From NCBI GenBank assembly GCA_012522475.1, contig JAAYKH010000029.1, positions 1-64,000 on the forward strand: 64,000 bases of DNA, read 5' to 3'. Both the position numbers and the translations under genes were made by a program. Source of the DNA: Chloroflexota bacterium. Its GTDB lineage: Bacteria > Chloroflexota > Anaerolineae > Anaerolineales > Anaerolineaceae. Below the pieces are notes generated by a model. It saw nothing but the letters and a program-made list of their open reading frames with translations. It did no database searches and was not told the DNA's origin. This document shows positions 43,668 through 52,490 of the stretch, in pieces. The first letter of the stretch is position 1, and every line of letters begins with the position of its first letter.

Positions 43668-43884
43668 AGAATAATTGCTTAGCTGAGACTCGATGAGGGC
43701 ATCATTCCGAAGTTGTGGTATAAATTTACCGCATTTCTGTGGATTTGACATCCCCTGATTAATTGTTCGTTAAGAACAGGTGGTTGTTTTCAACAGGCAG
43801 GCTTGAGACTCATTGGTTAAGGTACGATATAATTGACCTGTTTAGCGTGCATGTTTTATATGCTGAGCTAGGAAGGATATTCCG

Positions 43885-44538
43885 ATGCAGGATGTTTTGG
43901 ACCCGATCATCACTTTCAAACGTTTATTAACAGCATGGTGGAAAATTGTTCTAATTGCCACCCTCGGTGGTTTAATTGGCCTCCTGGTTTCATTGATTCG
44001 TCCGCCCAAATTCCAGGCGGAGGCGACGATTCATGCCAGCATTGATTTTACACAAATTAATTTTGAGAATTTAGTCGGTCAATATGATACCCCGGTGATC
44101 TTCACCCAGTATGATGAAGACCTTGCTTTACAGGTTGTTGAACGTGTTCTTCTTTCTACGTGGAAGCAAGCCTATCAATTTGCCAACACGCTTGATAATA
44201 ATTTAAATCAGGAAACCTTTTGGGAGGATCAACAAATTCAGCGGTTTTTAGGCCGCTGGCAACTGCGTTACCGGCACCAGGATCCTGAAATTGCCCAGGC
44301 GATTGTCAATTACTGGACTGATGTTGGGATGCAAGCCCTGAGAGAAGCTCAAGAATCTGGAGAGGCTGAATCCTTTGTGATCATCGACCTGGTTTCCGAA
44401 GCCGAGTTGCCCGTAAAGCCAATTTATCATTCGCGAGCAAACCTGATTGTAGCGGGAATGCTGGTGGGGTTGGCTGGTGGCATTATCCTGGTGGATTTTT
44501 CTGGTCGCTACATAACCCATAAAAATAAGGAGGGCTGA
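43885..44538 (+). CDS. Wzz-like polysaccharide chain-length/co-polymerase protein
   Basis: A 217-residue inner-membrane protein with one helix near each end (about 20-37 and 188-206) and a large outer loop, the Wzz layout. L-I-R-P-P-K-F-Q-A-E-A after the first helix is the typical P-x-x-Y-x-A-x-A/T motif. These proteins set chain length of exported polysaccharide. It is followed after two bases by a Wzy/ligase-like gene, so the pair probably acts together. No glycosyltransferases are next to it. Confidence 0.72.
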   Translation: MQDVLDPIITFKRLLTAWWKIVLIATLGGLIGLLVSLIRPPKFQAEATIHASIDFTQINFENLVGQYDTPVIFTQYDEDLALQVVERVLLSTWKQAYQFANTLDNNLNQETFWEDQQIQRFLGRWQLRYRHQDPEIAQAIVNYWTDVGMQALREAQESGEAESFVIIDLVSEAELPVKPIYHSRANLIVAGMLVGLAGGIILVDFSGRYITHKNKEG

Positions 44539-44540
44539 GG

Positions 44541-46076
44541 ATGCTCTCTTCGTTATCCAAGCATTCAGCTTATCGCATCGCGGTTTCCTTGTTGTGGTTT
44601 CTGGTAATGCTTGGGCTGCCATTGACCAGCTTTCCACCCATTACCCATTTGCTGGGCGCAATTGTGGCACCTTTTTCGGCTATTCCCCTGGCGCTATTGG
44701 TATTTATTTGGATGGTGCCATTTTTGATTGATCGAGGAACGCTTCCAGGCGAAACGATTCCTTACCTGTATTTCATCCTGGTAGCAATACTCGTCACCGG
44801 ACTGGGCTTCTTTCTCAACGGTTATTATGCCTGTGGTCGAGATTTCTTTGATCAGAGCTTACGGGCTTTTTTCTCTGTTGCAATCGGGTTAAATTTTTAT
44901 TTATTGTTTTCTGCTTTCCCGCGTGACCTGGCCACCTTGCGAAAGCTGTTATCACTTGGCAATATTTCCGCCCTGTTTGTATTTATTTGGATCGGTTTAG
45001 AGGTTTTAATCTTCCGTTCACAACTTAATATAAAAGAAATATCAATATTCATGCATAGGGTGCGAGATATGCTTGCTGTTCAATCGCCCAGCATGATCGA
45101 CACAACCCGGGTCGTTGGTTTTGCTTATGAACCGTCCTGGTTTGTAAGACAGTTCAACCTGTTGTTTTTACCAATTTGGATGGCTGCATCCTTTCAGAGG
45201 CTGTCTTTATACAAGTTTCGATTATGGTTTTTAACCATTGAAGACCTTTTACTGGTTGCAGGCTTGCTCGTATTTGGCGCCAGTTCACCCCGGATCGGAC
45301 TGGTGGCGCTGTTGGCTTCGCTTGCTTACCTGGCGCTGTTGTTATTAATTCAACTTCATCGAAATATGATCGGCGGGTACCTTAAAAGGCGAAAAAAGCA
45401 TACCAAATATCTGTTGGGGGTGAAAATTGTCCTGGCTATTTTGATCTTGGCTACAATGATAGGTTTGGCTGCCAGTGCGTTAATGGGTTACGCTGAACTG
45501 GCCAGTCGTTGGGATTATCGCTACGCGCTGTTGACAAAAAACGCGTTCAAGAAATTGGATGTGTTTTCGATGTCAACGACTGACTTGATATACCGGGCAC
45601 GTGATCTGGCTTTTTTTGAACGGATGATTTATTGGCTTGGCGGATGGGAGATATTTGCCGATTATCCCTTTGGCGTGGGCTTGGGGAACGCTGGGTTTTA
45701 TTTTTACGATCGGATGCATGGTGCTGGGTTTCAATCTTACGAGATACGTGATCTGATTTATCGAGCAAACAGTATTCCAAACGCAAAAAACTTATGGGTA
45801 CGTCTGCTGGCAGAAACCGGTTTTATCGGTTTAACAATTTTCCTGGTCTGGCTGTATATTTTGTGGCGCAGCGCCGGGTTAACCCGTCGTAGTAATTCAC
45901 CAGAGCTACGTATTATCGGGCTGGCTGGTCAACTATTTATACTGGCTTTTCTACTGGAGGGTTTCAGTACGGACTCTTTTGCCATGCCGTATGAATGGAT
46001 CATGGCTGGTCTTGTCTCAGCTGGCGGGTGGCTGTATCGGCAGGAACTGGCAACGGAGGAGCGACGATCCGGTTAG
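44541..46076 (+). CDS. O-antigen ligase/polymerase-like membrane protein
   Basis: A 511-residue protein with about 11 membrane helices and one large loop near 330-410, the general layout of Wzy/WaaL. The loop ends with the G-V-G-L-G-N-A-G-F segment typical of the Wzy_C family. It may polymerise or attach polysaccharide repeat units. ATG at 44541 follows GGAGGG. Last gene of the pair; the following 490 bp hold the selenocysteine tRNA. Confidence 0.75.
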   Translation: MLSSLSKHSAYRIAVSLLWFLVMLGLPLTSFPPITHLLGAIVAPFSAIPLALLVFIWMVPFLIDRGTLPGETIPYLYFILVAILVTGLGFFLNGYYACGRDFFDQSLRAFFSVAIGLNFYLLFSAFPRDLATLRKLLSLGNISALFVFIWIGLEVLIFRSQLNIKEISIFMHRVRDMLAVQSPSMIDTTRVVGFAYEPSWFVRQFNLLFLPIWMAASFQRLSLYKFRLWFLTIEDLLLVAGLLVFGASSPRIGLVALLASLAYLALLLLIQLHRNMIGGYLKRRKKHTKYLLGVKIVLAILILATMIGLAASALMGYAELASRWDYRYALLTKNAFKKLDVFSMSTTDLIYRARDLAFFERMIYWLGGWEIFADYPFGVGLGNAGFYFYDRMHGAGFQSYEIRDLIYRANSIPNAKNLWVRLLAETGFIGLTIFLVWLYILWRSAGLTRRSNSPELRIIGLAGQLFILAFLLEGFSTDSFAMPYEWIMAGLVSAGGWLYRQELATEERRSG

Positions 46077-46196
46077 CTTGTTGCAGAAGCAGTAGACCCA
46101 TAAACCGCGCTTGTAAAACACATCTTTTTTATCCTATTAATTAATCTTACTATTTGTTACTAACCCCGATAAAGCTGGTGATTCTGTGCTAAATGA

Positions 46197-46230
46197 CACT
46201 AAAGACCTTGCGCGAAGAAGGTCTTTAGTG
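46197..46230 (-). terminator. Long hairpin after the tRNA-Sec gene
   Basis: A perfect 13-bp stem CACTAAAGACCTT (46197-46209) with AAGGTCTTTAGTG (46218-46230), loop of eight. It lies directly downstream of the tRNA on the minus strand. There is no T-run, so it may be a processing or weak termination site. Confidence 0.55.
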
Positions 46231-46233
46231 AAA

Positions 46234-46327
46234 CGGGAATGGATGGGAGTCGAACCCACCACGGCTCGCAACGCGACCCGACACCGATTTTGAAGACCGG
46301 GAGGCCCACCGGGACCTAACCACTCCC
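46234..46327 (-). tRNA. selC: tRNA-Sec (selenocysteine, anticodon TCA)
   Basis: A 94-nt tRNA with the special selenocysteine form: 8-bp acceptor GGGAGTGG/CCATTCCC, 6-bp D-stem AGGTCC/GGGCCT with a 4-base loop CGGT, anticodon loop CTTCAAA (anticodon TCA), a long variable arm (CGGGTCGC/GCGAGCCG, one mismatch) and T-arm GTGGG-TTCGACT-CCCAT. Discriminator G; CCA not encoded. This implies that UGA is read as selenocysteine in some genes of this organism; selA, selB and selD are not in the window. Confidence 0.93.
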
Positions 46328-46334
46328 ATCTATA

Positions 46335-46363
46335 AGGATAATGACCAAAGCCAGGATTGTCAA
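46335..46363 (-). promoter_or_regulatory. Promoter of selC
   Basis: Minus strand TTGACA (46358-46363), 17-bp spacer, TATCCT (46335-46340), seven bases ahead of the mature 5' end of the tRNA. Confidence 0.7.
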
Positions 46364-46568
46364 TCCGTTTGGGAAGGAATTTTTTATAAAAGAGGATTTG
46401 GTTTAACAATTCGGACCTTGGCATGAGATGAAGAAAATATTTGAATAATGAGACGAAGCCCAGGCTATATTCCATCCGCCAGTAGAAAATTTATTTTGTT
46501 TTCACTCTGATACCATTGAGGGTAGAATTTGATGGACTTATAAAGACTACTGAGGAGCAAAATAGAAA

Positions 46569-48029
46569 TTGATAACTGATATCACCGATACACCCGGCTG
46601 GGTTAAAAATGCGATCTTTTACCAAATTTTTCCGGACCGTTTTGCTAAGTCTGAACATATAGAGAAACCGACTTTTCTTGAGCCCTGGGACTACCCGGTG
46701 ACCCACTTTGGTTTCAAGGGCGGCGATCTGCTGGGCGTGTATGAGAAATTGGATTATTTACAAGACCTTGGCATTACTGCGCTTTATTTCAATCCGATCT
46801 TTGCTTCTGCGGCGAATCATCGCTATCATACCTATGATTACTACCAGGTAGACCCTATTTTAGGTGGCAACGAAGCTTATTTTACGCTGCTTGATGAAGT
46901 ACACCGGCGAGGAATGCACCTGATCTTGGATGGTGTGTTCAATCACGCCAGCCGTGGCTTTTTTCAATTCCACCATATTCTGGAAAATGGAGAAAAATCC
47001 CCCTACCTGGATTGGTTCATCGTTTATGGTTACCCGATGAATGCTTACCAGGGGAAACCCAATTATTCTGCCTGGTGGAATCTGCCTGCCCTGCCACAAT
47101 TTAATACGAACAACCCCCGTGTGCGAGAATTTTTGTTTGGTGTTGCCCGTTACTGGATTGAAAAAGGCGCCGACGGCTGGCGGTTGGACGTACCCTTTGA
47201 AATTAAGGATGAATCATTCTGGCGTCAATTCCGGGCGGTGACCAAAGAACCCAATCCTGATGCCTATCTGGTAGGTGAAATTCCTTCGGAAGCCCAGGAA
47301 TGGCTGCAAGGAGATATGTTTGATGGCGTGATGAATTATCAATTCAGTGCCGCTTGCGTGGGATTTTTTGGTGCTGGCAGCCGGGATGAAGCGATGATCT
47401 CTGGAATGATGGGACTTACAGAAGTTCCTGAATTGGATGCAGCGGCTTTCGCCCACCGTACAAAACAACTGCTGGAAATTTATCCCCCTGAAAACGCATT
47501 GGCGCAGCTTAACCTTTTGGATAGTCACGATATGCCGCGCTTTTTAAGCATGGTCAGCGGCAAGAAAGCAGCTTACCGGTTGGCAAGCCTATTTCAAATG
47601 ACGTATCCCGGCGCACCCTGTATTTATTACGGTGATGAGATTGGCATGATGGGTGGACGTGACCCTGATTGCCGGGGACCTTTCCCCTGGGATGAAAATC
47701 ATTGGGATCATGAGCTGCGTAATGCCATTAAAACCTATACCCATCTGCGCTTGAAGCATGCAGCTTTGTGCAGTGGTGAATATACACCGATATTTGCTGA
47801 GGGGCGGTGTCTGGCTTACCTCCGCCATTTACAGGACGAGCGGTTGTTGGTGTTAATTAACGCCGGTGATGCGCCCTGGGATCTGAACCTGCCGGTTGAA
47901 TCATTTTTCAATGATGGGGTTGTCTTCGAGGACCTGTTGGGGGGCCAGGGTGCGGTGATCGAAGAAGGACATGTGCGCAAAGGGCAACTGGGGCCCTGGC
48001 AGGGTGCGGTGTTAATGCCCACCTCCTGA
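46569..48029 (+). CDS. GH13 alpha-glucanase (cyclomaltodextrinase/neopullulanase-like)
   Basis: A 486-residue TIM-barrel enzyme acting on alpha-glucans. Conserved regions: G-V-F-N-H in D-G-V-F-N-H-A-S near 118-125, G-W-R-L-D-V-P with the nucleophile Asp near 207, L-V-G-E-I-P with the acid/base Glu near 238, and D-S-H-D near 317-320. The usual N-terminal CBM34-type domain of cyclomaltodextrinases is missing, so it is a short member. No signal peptide, so it acts in the cytoplasm on imported oligosaccharide. Start TTG at 46569, with GAGGAG about 11 bases upstream; an internal start is possible. Confidence 0.85.
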   Translation: MITDITDTPGWVKNAIFYQIFPDRFAKSEHIEKPTFLEPWDYPVTHFGFKGGDLLGVYEKLDYLQDLGITALYFNPIFASAANHRYHTYDYYQVDPILGGNEAYFTLLDEVHRRGMHLILDGVFNHASRGFFQFHHILENGEKSPYLDWFIVYGYPMNAYQGKPNYSAWWNLPALPQFNTNNPRVREFLFGVARYWIEKGADGWRLDVPFEIKDESFWRQFRAVTKEPNPDAYLVGEIPSEAQEWLQGDMFDGVMNYQFSAACVGFFGAGSRDEAMISGMMGLTEVPELDAAAFAHRTKQLLEIYPPENALAQLNLLDSHDMPRFLSMVSGKKAAYRLASLFQMTYPGAPCIYYGDEIGMMGGRDPDCRGPFPWDENHWDHELRNAIKTYTHLRLKHAALCSGEYTPIFAEGRCLAYLRHLQDERLLVLINAGDAPWDLNLPVESFFNDGVVFEDLLGGQGAVIEEGHVRKGQLGPWQGAVLMPTS

Positions 48030-48342
48030 TCAATTTGTTTTGGATGCGTTCGCCCTAGTTTTGTGTGAAGAAGCAGGCGCTTTATGTTTCACAGGGTCAT
48101 CAACTCACAACGCTTTTTAAATAACCAGCTTATGGTGAAGATTGTGGCAGGGTAATCGATAGATGTTTGGGGCTCAAACTCGTTTGTGCCGGGAATAACC
48201 TGCCAGGTACCGCTTAGTCTGAGATGGCATGATCACACCAAGTATTTGTCGTTGATAAATTTAGGTGTTTATAAATTAAAGATAAAATATCCCAACCTGG
48301 GATGTGAGTAAGAAGAATTGAACAGAAAGGTAACTATCGGAC
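48030..48342. other. Intergenic region before the ZIP transporter
   Basis: About 313 bp. The only clear element is an inverted repeat, ATCCCA (48289-48294) with TGGGAT (48298-48303), about 40 bp before the ZIP start; it may be an operator. No gene is supported. Confidence 0.45.
48289..48303 (+). promoter_or_regulatory. Inverted repeat upstream of the ZIP transporter
   Basis: ATCCCA-acc-TGGGAT, a 6-3-6 dyad, 40 bp ahead of the start codon. Metal-transport genes are often controlled by a metal sensor, so an operator role is plausible but not shown. Confidence 0.4.
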
Positions 48343-49155
48343 ATGATTGCATTTTTAGAACAATTTTCGCCCATTATTCAGGCGCTTTTAGCCACATTGT
48401 TTACATGGTTTGTGACGGCATTAGGGGCCTCTCTGATATTTTTGACCAAGGATATTGATCAAAGGATTCTGGATGGTTTATTAGGCCTTGCTTCGGGCGT
48501 GATGATTGCGGCCAGTTTTTGGTCGTTACTGGAACCCGCGATCGAGCTTTCACACGGTCTGCCGGTGCCGATCTGGTTTCCAGCAGCTGTTGGGTTTCTT
48601 TTGGGCGGCGGGTTTTTGTTTCTGGTGGATAAGCTCCTCCCCCACCTGCACATGGGTTTGGAGATGAGCGAAGCAGAGGGCTTAAAATCCTCCTGGCAGC
48701 GCAGCGTTTTGCTGATTACGGCGATCACCCTGCACAATATCCCAGAAGGTCTGGCTGTTGGTGTTGCTTTTGGTGCGGCTGCGGCCGGCATTGATGGGGC
48801 CGGTATCGCCAGTGCTATTGCTCTGGCTGTGGGGATTGGCTTGCAGAACTTTCCGGAAGGGCTGGCTGTATCAGCGCCGTTACGACGCGAAGGTTGGCCG
48901 CGCGGCAAGGCATTTTTCTATGGACAGCTTTCAGGAGCGGTGGAACCAATTGCGGGAGTGATTGGCGCAGCCCTGACGATGCTGATGCGATCGTTTTTAC
49001 CTTATGCCCTGGCGTTTGCAGCTGGCGCGATGATCTACGTGGTGGCAGAGGAGTTGATTCCCGCCACAAAATGTGAGGGGCATTCCGATATCCCCACAAT
49101 AGGGGTCATGCTTGGATTTGCCATTATGATGATTTTGGACGTTGGTTTAGGATAA
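48343..49155 (+). CDS. ZIP family metal transporter
   Basis: A 270-residue protein with about eight membrane helices. The metal pathway motifs H-N-I-P-E-G (about 130-135) and Q-N-F-P-E-G (about 168-173) of the ZIP family are intact. It imports zinc or other divalent metals. The His-rich cytoplasmic loop common in ZIPs is short here. An inverted repeat lies upstream at 48289. It runs toward the Trm9-like gene, with a terminator between. Confidence 0.9.
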   Translation: MIAFLEQFSPIIQALLATLFTWFVTALGASLIFLTKDIDQRILDGLLGLASGVMIAASFWSLLEPAIELSHGLPVPIWFPAAVGFLLGGGFLFLVDKLLPHLHMGLEMSEAEGLKSSWQRSVLLITAITLHNIPEGLAVGVAFGAAAAGIDGAGIASAIALAVGIGLQNFPEGLAVSAPLRREGWPRGKAFFYGQLSGAVEPIAGVIGAALTMLMRSFLPYALAFAAGAMIYVVAEELIPATKCEGHSDIPTIGVMLGFAIMMILDVGLG

Positions 49156-49187
49156 TCAATGATTTTCTGTTAATAAAAAAGACAGTG

Positions 49188-49212
49188 AGCCTGAGCCCGT
49201 TGGCTTTTTTTA
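49188..49212 (+). terminator. Terminator after the ZIP gene
   Basis: A short stem AGCC (49188-49191) with GGCT (49202-49205), followed by TTTTTTT. Weak, but placed between two converging genes. Confidence 0.45.
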
Positions 49213-49215
49213 TTT

Positions 49216-49947
49216 TTAATTTGGTTGCCAAACCTGATACAACGCGAGCCTGTCATTTCTTCCATCAGAATAAAAAGTTTCACAAACTTTGAACCCGCCT
49301 CTGACAGCTAGTTCACCCAGGCTGTTTTCTGTGAAAGTATGAATGTAGCGTATGCCAGGTGATTCGCCGGCACGCCAGTCCAGCAAAACATCCCCTTCGT
49401 CAACATCACCTGGTTCAAGTTCTACAGTTGACCAGGGCAAAATGCGCGCCCGGAGACGAGCGCTATTCTGCCACTGCCATACGGATACTGCGACCAGTCC
49501 GTGAGGAGCGATTAATTTTCTGAAGGCCTGGATGGTTTGAGCGCGCAGTTCAGCGCCTGGCAGGTGGTGTAGCACGGCGAACGCAACCAGATAATCGTAA
49601 TTTGTCGGGGAAAGAAACTTTTGCCAACCCAGCTCAGCCAGGTCGATCAACTGGAATGAAAACGCCCCGGACGGTGGCTGGTTCAGCAGACGTTGGGCAT
49701 CAGCGAGTAAGCCGGCGCTCAGGTCAACGCCGAGGTATTGCCCTGAAAAACCCTTTGCTATCAAATGCCTTGCCAGGGTGCCGTTGCCACAGCCGACATC
49801 AACAACGCTGGCCTTGGGTAGAATTTTTTGAGCGATGCGGCGCACGCCCGGCTGGACCTGGTGTCGGGTTGTACTGAATGACTCCGAGTGCTGTTGATAA
49901 AAATGATCGTTGATGGCGAGCAACCTCGCTTGTATATTTGGGTCCAT
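49216..49947 (-). CDS. Trm9/ALKBH8-like SAM-dependent methyltransferase
   Basis: A 243-residue class I methyltransferase. The AdoMet motif V-V-D-V-G-C-G-N-G lies at 48-56. What marks it as Trm9-like is the N-terminal segment F-S-T-T-R-H near 24-29 (Trm9 has F-S-x-T-R), V-L-H-H in the middle, and the end I-R-Y-I-H-T-F-T-E-N-S-L-G-E-L, like the H-x-F-x-x-x-E-L-E of Trm9. Eukaryotic Trm9 and ALKBH8 methylate cm5U34 to mcm5U34 in tRNA. The divergent neighbour at 50314 is elp3, which makes cm5U, so the two may act in one pathway. The Trm112 partner needed in eukaryotes is not visible here. Confidence 0.65.
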   Translation of the reverse strand: MDPNIQARLLAINDHFYQQHSESFSTTRHQVQPGVRRIAQKILPKASVVDVGCGNGTLARHLIAKGFSGQYLGVDLSAGLLADAQRLLNQPPSGAFSFQLIDLAELGWQKFLSPTNYDYLVAFAVLHHLPGAELRAQTIQAFRKLIAPHGLVAVSVWQWQNSARLRARILPWSTVELEPGDVDEGDVLLDWRAGESPGIRYIHTFTENSLGELAVRGGFKVCETFYSDGRNDRLALYQVWQPN

Positions 49948-50313
49948 AATCGTATTTCTATAAATTTGCTTTATTCAAGCTGGGTTCGGGCCAAATCCAT
50001 GGGACAACCAGTCCAGATAAAACCAATCAAGGACCCCAAATATCGATCTAATCAGGGTGTAACAACCCCAGCGTTTCATTCAATCGCTCCAGATGATTAA
50101 TAATTGCCTGTGTTGATTATACTGGTAATTAAAGGTCGGTCGTCAGCTCGCAGCTTTATTTTGCGTTGACCAATCGTTCAGGGTTGCAAGGGGGCTTAGC
50201 TTGGATTCAGCTCCCAACAATCAAGATATCAACTTGGTATCGCTGACGGTCTTTCAAGAGCAGCTTTGGTATAGTTTTGCCCGGTGAATATTTACTGAGT
50301 ACAATTAATGCTG
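49948..50313. other. Divergent intergenic region between Trm9-like gene and elp3
   Basis: About 366 bp. On the plus side it holds the elp3 promoter (50277-50305). On the minus side a TTGAAT and a TACGAT (18-bp spacer) lie just before the Trm9-like start, too close for a normal leader. The remainder shows no supported feature. Confidence 0.5.
50277..50305 (+). promoter_or_regulatory. Promoter of elp3
   Basis: TTGCCC (50277-50282), 17-bp spacer, TACAAT (50300-50305). The ATG at 50314 lies eight bases after the -10, so the mRNA probably begins at or very near the start codon. Confidence 0.5.
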
Positions 50314-51930
50314 ATGAAAGCAGAAAGTTGGAAGAAAAAACGAGATTATACTCAGGCAGAGCTGGACTTGGCACGCCAAATCTTGAAAGCTGTCAAAGCC
50401 GGGGAAGACCTGCATACAGCCCAGCGTGAACACCCCAAACCGGAAGGGGGTGGTTTCGTTCCCAAACACGCTTTAGTAGCGGTTTACACACACATGGTGG
50501 AAAGCGGCGCATGGCCTGAAGACGAAACCTTGCTGGCAAAAATTCGTATGAAACCAACACGGACCCTTTCCGGTGTGACCACGGTGACCGTTTTGACAAA
50601 TTTTCACCCCTGCCCGGGGGAATGTATTTTTTGTCCGCAGGAAGATCAGCTGCCTCAAAGCTATCTGAGCGAGGAACCCGGCGCAAAGCGCGGCGTTCAA
50701 AACCAATTTGACCCCTATTTGCAAACCAGCAACCGGATTAAAGCCCTGGCTGCCGTTGGTCACCCCACGGATAAAATTGAGCTATTGATTTTAGGGGGCA
50801 GCTTTTGTGCTTACCCCAAGGATTATCAGGCCTGGTTTGTTCAACGCTGTTTTGATGCGATGAATGCAGGCGAACCCGGGGTGGAGCAGGATTCCCAGTC
50901 GCTTGAGGAAGCGCAAACGATCAACGTTCACGCGGCACACCGCAATGTGGGTTTGGTGATTGAAACCCGACCCGACCTGGTTGAGCAGGAGTCGTTGCCC
51001 TGGTATCGCCATCTGGGTGTGACCAAAGTCCAGCTGGGCGCGCAGAGTTTGGATGATCGGATCCTGCGGCTTAATCAGCGCGGACACACGGCGCAGCAAA
51101 CCCTGGAAGCTACGGCGTTGCTGCGGGCAGCAGGGTTTAAGGTTGTATTGCACTGGATGCCAAACCTCTTGGGGGCAGCACCGGAAAGTGATCGTGAAGA
51201 TTTCTTACGCTTATGGGGCAATGGTACTTACTGTCCAGATGAGATCAAAATTTACCCCTGTCAGCTTTTAGAGGGCACGGAATTGTATCAACGCTGGCTT
51301 AAAGGGGACTATCAGCCCTACCCAGAGGAAACGCTGCTGGACCTGATTGCGGATATTAAAACCACCGTTCCCCGCTATTGCCGGATCAATCGTGTCATCC
51401 GGGATATACCCTCTACTTATGTGGTTGCTGGCAATAAGAACACCAGTTTACGTCAGGACATTCAGCAAGAAATGAGGCGGCGCGGCACCCGGTGCGAGTG
51501 CATCCGCTGCCGAGAAATCCGCAAAAAACGCGTGAGCACAGAAAAACTCGACCTGCACGACCTGGTGTATCACCCCGCTCATGCGGAAGAACATTTTCTA
51601 TCCTACGATACCCCGGATGATCATCTGGCCGGTTTTTTGCGGTTATCCTTACCCGAAGATACCCATTTCACGAGCATGACTGATTTGGCGGGAGCAGCGA
51701 TCATCCGCGAAGTGCATGTGTATGGGCAATCTTTAGCGTTGGGCGAGGAACGCTCCGGCGTGGCGCAACACAGCGGTTTGGGTACCCAATTGATCCTCGC
51801 AGCAGAAGAGATCGCCCGGAAGGCAGGCTACCAGAGAATGGCGGTAATTGCCGCGGTGGGCACTCGAGCGTATTATGTTGAAAGGGGTTACGAAATGGGG
51901 ACAGCTTATATGGTTAAATCGTTGGATTAA
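50314..51930 (+). CDS. elp3: Elp3-like tRNA uridine-34 carboxymethyl-modifying enzyme
   Basis: A 538-residue protein that uses acetyl-CoA and a radical to add carboxymethyl to U34 of tRNA. The radical SAM cluster is C-P-G-E-C-I-F-C at 100-107, after T-N-F-H-P, and the acetyltransferase (GNAT) domain fills the C-terminal 120 residues, with G-L-G-T-Q-L-I near the acetyl-CoA loop and the family ending Y-Y-x-x-x-G-Y-x. I chose the ATG at 50314; an ATG six bases upstream (50308) lies inside the likely untranscribed stretch. No ribosome-binding site is seen. Bacterial Elp3 is present in only some phyla; its neighbour is a Trm9-like methyltransferase. Confidence 0.92.
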   Translation: MKAESWKKKRDYTQAELDLARQILKAVKAGEDLHTAQREHPKPEGGGFVPKHALVAVYTHMVESGAWPEDETLLAKIRMKPTRTLSGVTTVTVLTNFHPCPGECIFCPQEDQLPQSYLSEEPGAKRGVQNQFDPYLQTSNRIKALAAVGHPTDKIELLILGGSFCAYPKDYQAWFVQRCFDAMNAGEPGVEQDSQSLEEAQTINVHAAHRNVGLVIETRPDLVEQESLPWYRHLGVTKVQLGAQSLDDRILRLNQRGHTAQQTLEATALLRAAGFKVVLHWMPNLLGAAPESDREDFLRLWGNGTYCPDEIKIYPCQLLEGTELYQRWLKGDYQPYPEETLLDLIADIKTTVPRYCRINRVIRDIPSTYVVAGNKNTSLRQDIQQEMRRRGTRCECIRCREIRKKRVSTEKLDLHDLVYHPAHAEEHFLSYDTPDDHLAGFLRLSLPEDTHFTSMTDLAGAAIIREVHVYGQSLALGEERSGVAQHSGLGTQLILAAEEIARKAGYQRMAVIAAVGTRAYYVERGYEMGTAYMVKSLD

Positions 51931-51938
51931 CCGCTCAT

Positions 51939-52490
51939 TCAAAGCATGAATTGAAAAACCTGTAAGATATAGGGGTGCAGCGCGACGGCGATGATGCCCA
52001 TCACGACCCCCGTCAGCCAACCCGCGACAACGTCGGAAAAGTAATGCACGCCCAGTGCCACGCGTGAGATGCCAACCCACGGCGCCCAAATTAACACAGC
52101 AATTGCAAACCAGGGTGGTGCGAAGGCAAATGCCAGCACAACCAGAGTGGTTGAACGGGCAGCATGCCCGCTTGGGAAGGAATGCGGGTCCGTAATGCGA
52201 TAGATTTGTCCCCACTCACCTTCCGGGCGCGGTCGTCGAATGGAAAATTTAAGCAGAATGACTGCCGCAGCCATGATTACCAGGCCAACTGAAACAAAGA
52301 GAAGCCGCTGACGCCATTCCCCCTTGCTGAGCAACCAGGCAATTAATAAACCTGCCAGACAGAACCAGGAATCGGCGGAATGGGCAAAAATTTTTAAAAG
52401 CAATGTGAGCACTTTACGTTGCGGGTTGATTCGTAAAGCTTTGGATAGTTTTGCGTCTAATTTGAGCAGTTGACTCTTCCAGTATTTCAC
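51939..52490 (-). CDS. PAP2 family phosphatase
   Basis: A 183-residue membrane phosphatase. The three acid-phosphatase motifs are intact: K-F-S-I-R-R-P-R-P near 82-90, P-S-G-H-A near 107-111 and S-R-V-A-L-G-V-H-Y-F-S-D near 143-154. It has about four to five helices. Family members dephosphorylate undecaprenyl-PP, phosphatidic acid or similar lipids at the outer face. The start is a GTG at 52490 that overlaps the nucleotidyltransferase stop (GTGA). Last gene of a three-gene operon. Confidence 0.85.
   Translation of the reverse strand: MKYWKSQLLKLDAKLSKALRINPQRKVLTLLLKIFAHSADSWFCLAGLLIAWLLSKGEWRQRLLFVSVGLVIMAAAVILLKFSIRRPRPEGEWGQIYRITDPHSFPSGHAARSTTLVVLAFAFAPPWFAIAVLIWAPWVGISRVALGVHYFSDVVAGWLTGVVMGIIAVALHPYILQVFQFML

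Larger units (their letters stand above)
46077..46568. other. Intergenic region around selC
   Basis: About 490 bp with no protein gene. It holds the hairpin (46197-46230), selC (46234-46327) and its promoter. A 112-codon frame on the minus strand (46137-46475) runs across the tRNA and has no support. Confidence 0.7.

Noticed and set aside
46137-46475. 112-codon minus-strand frame over selC
   Set aside because: It runs across a clear tRNA gene and its hairpin.
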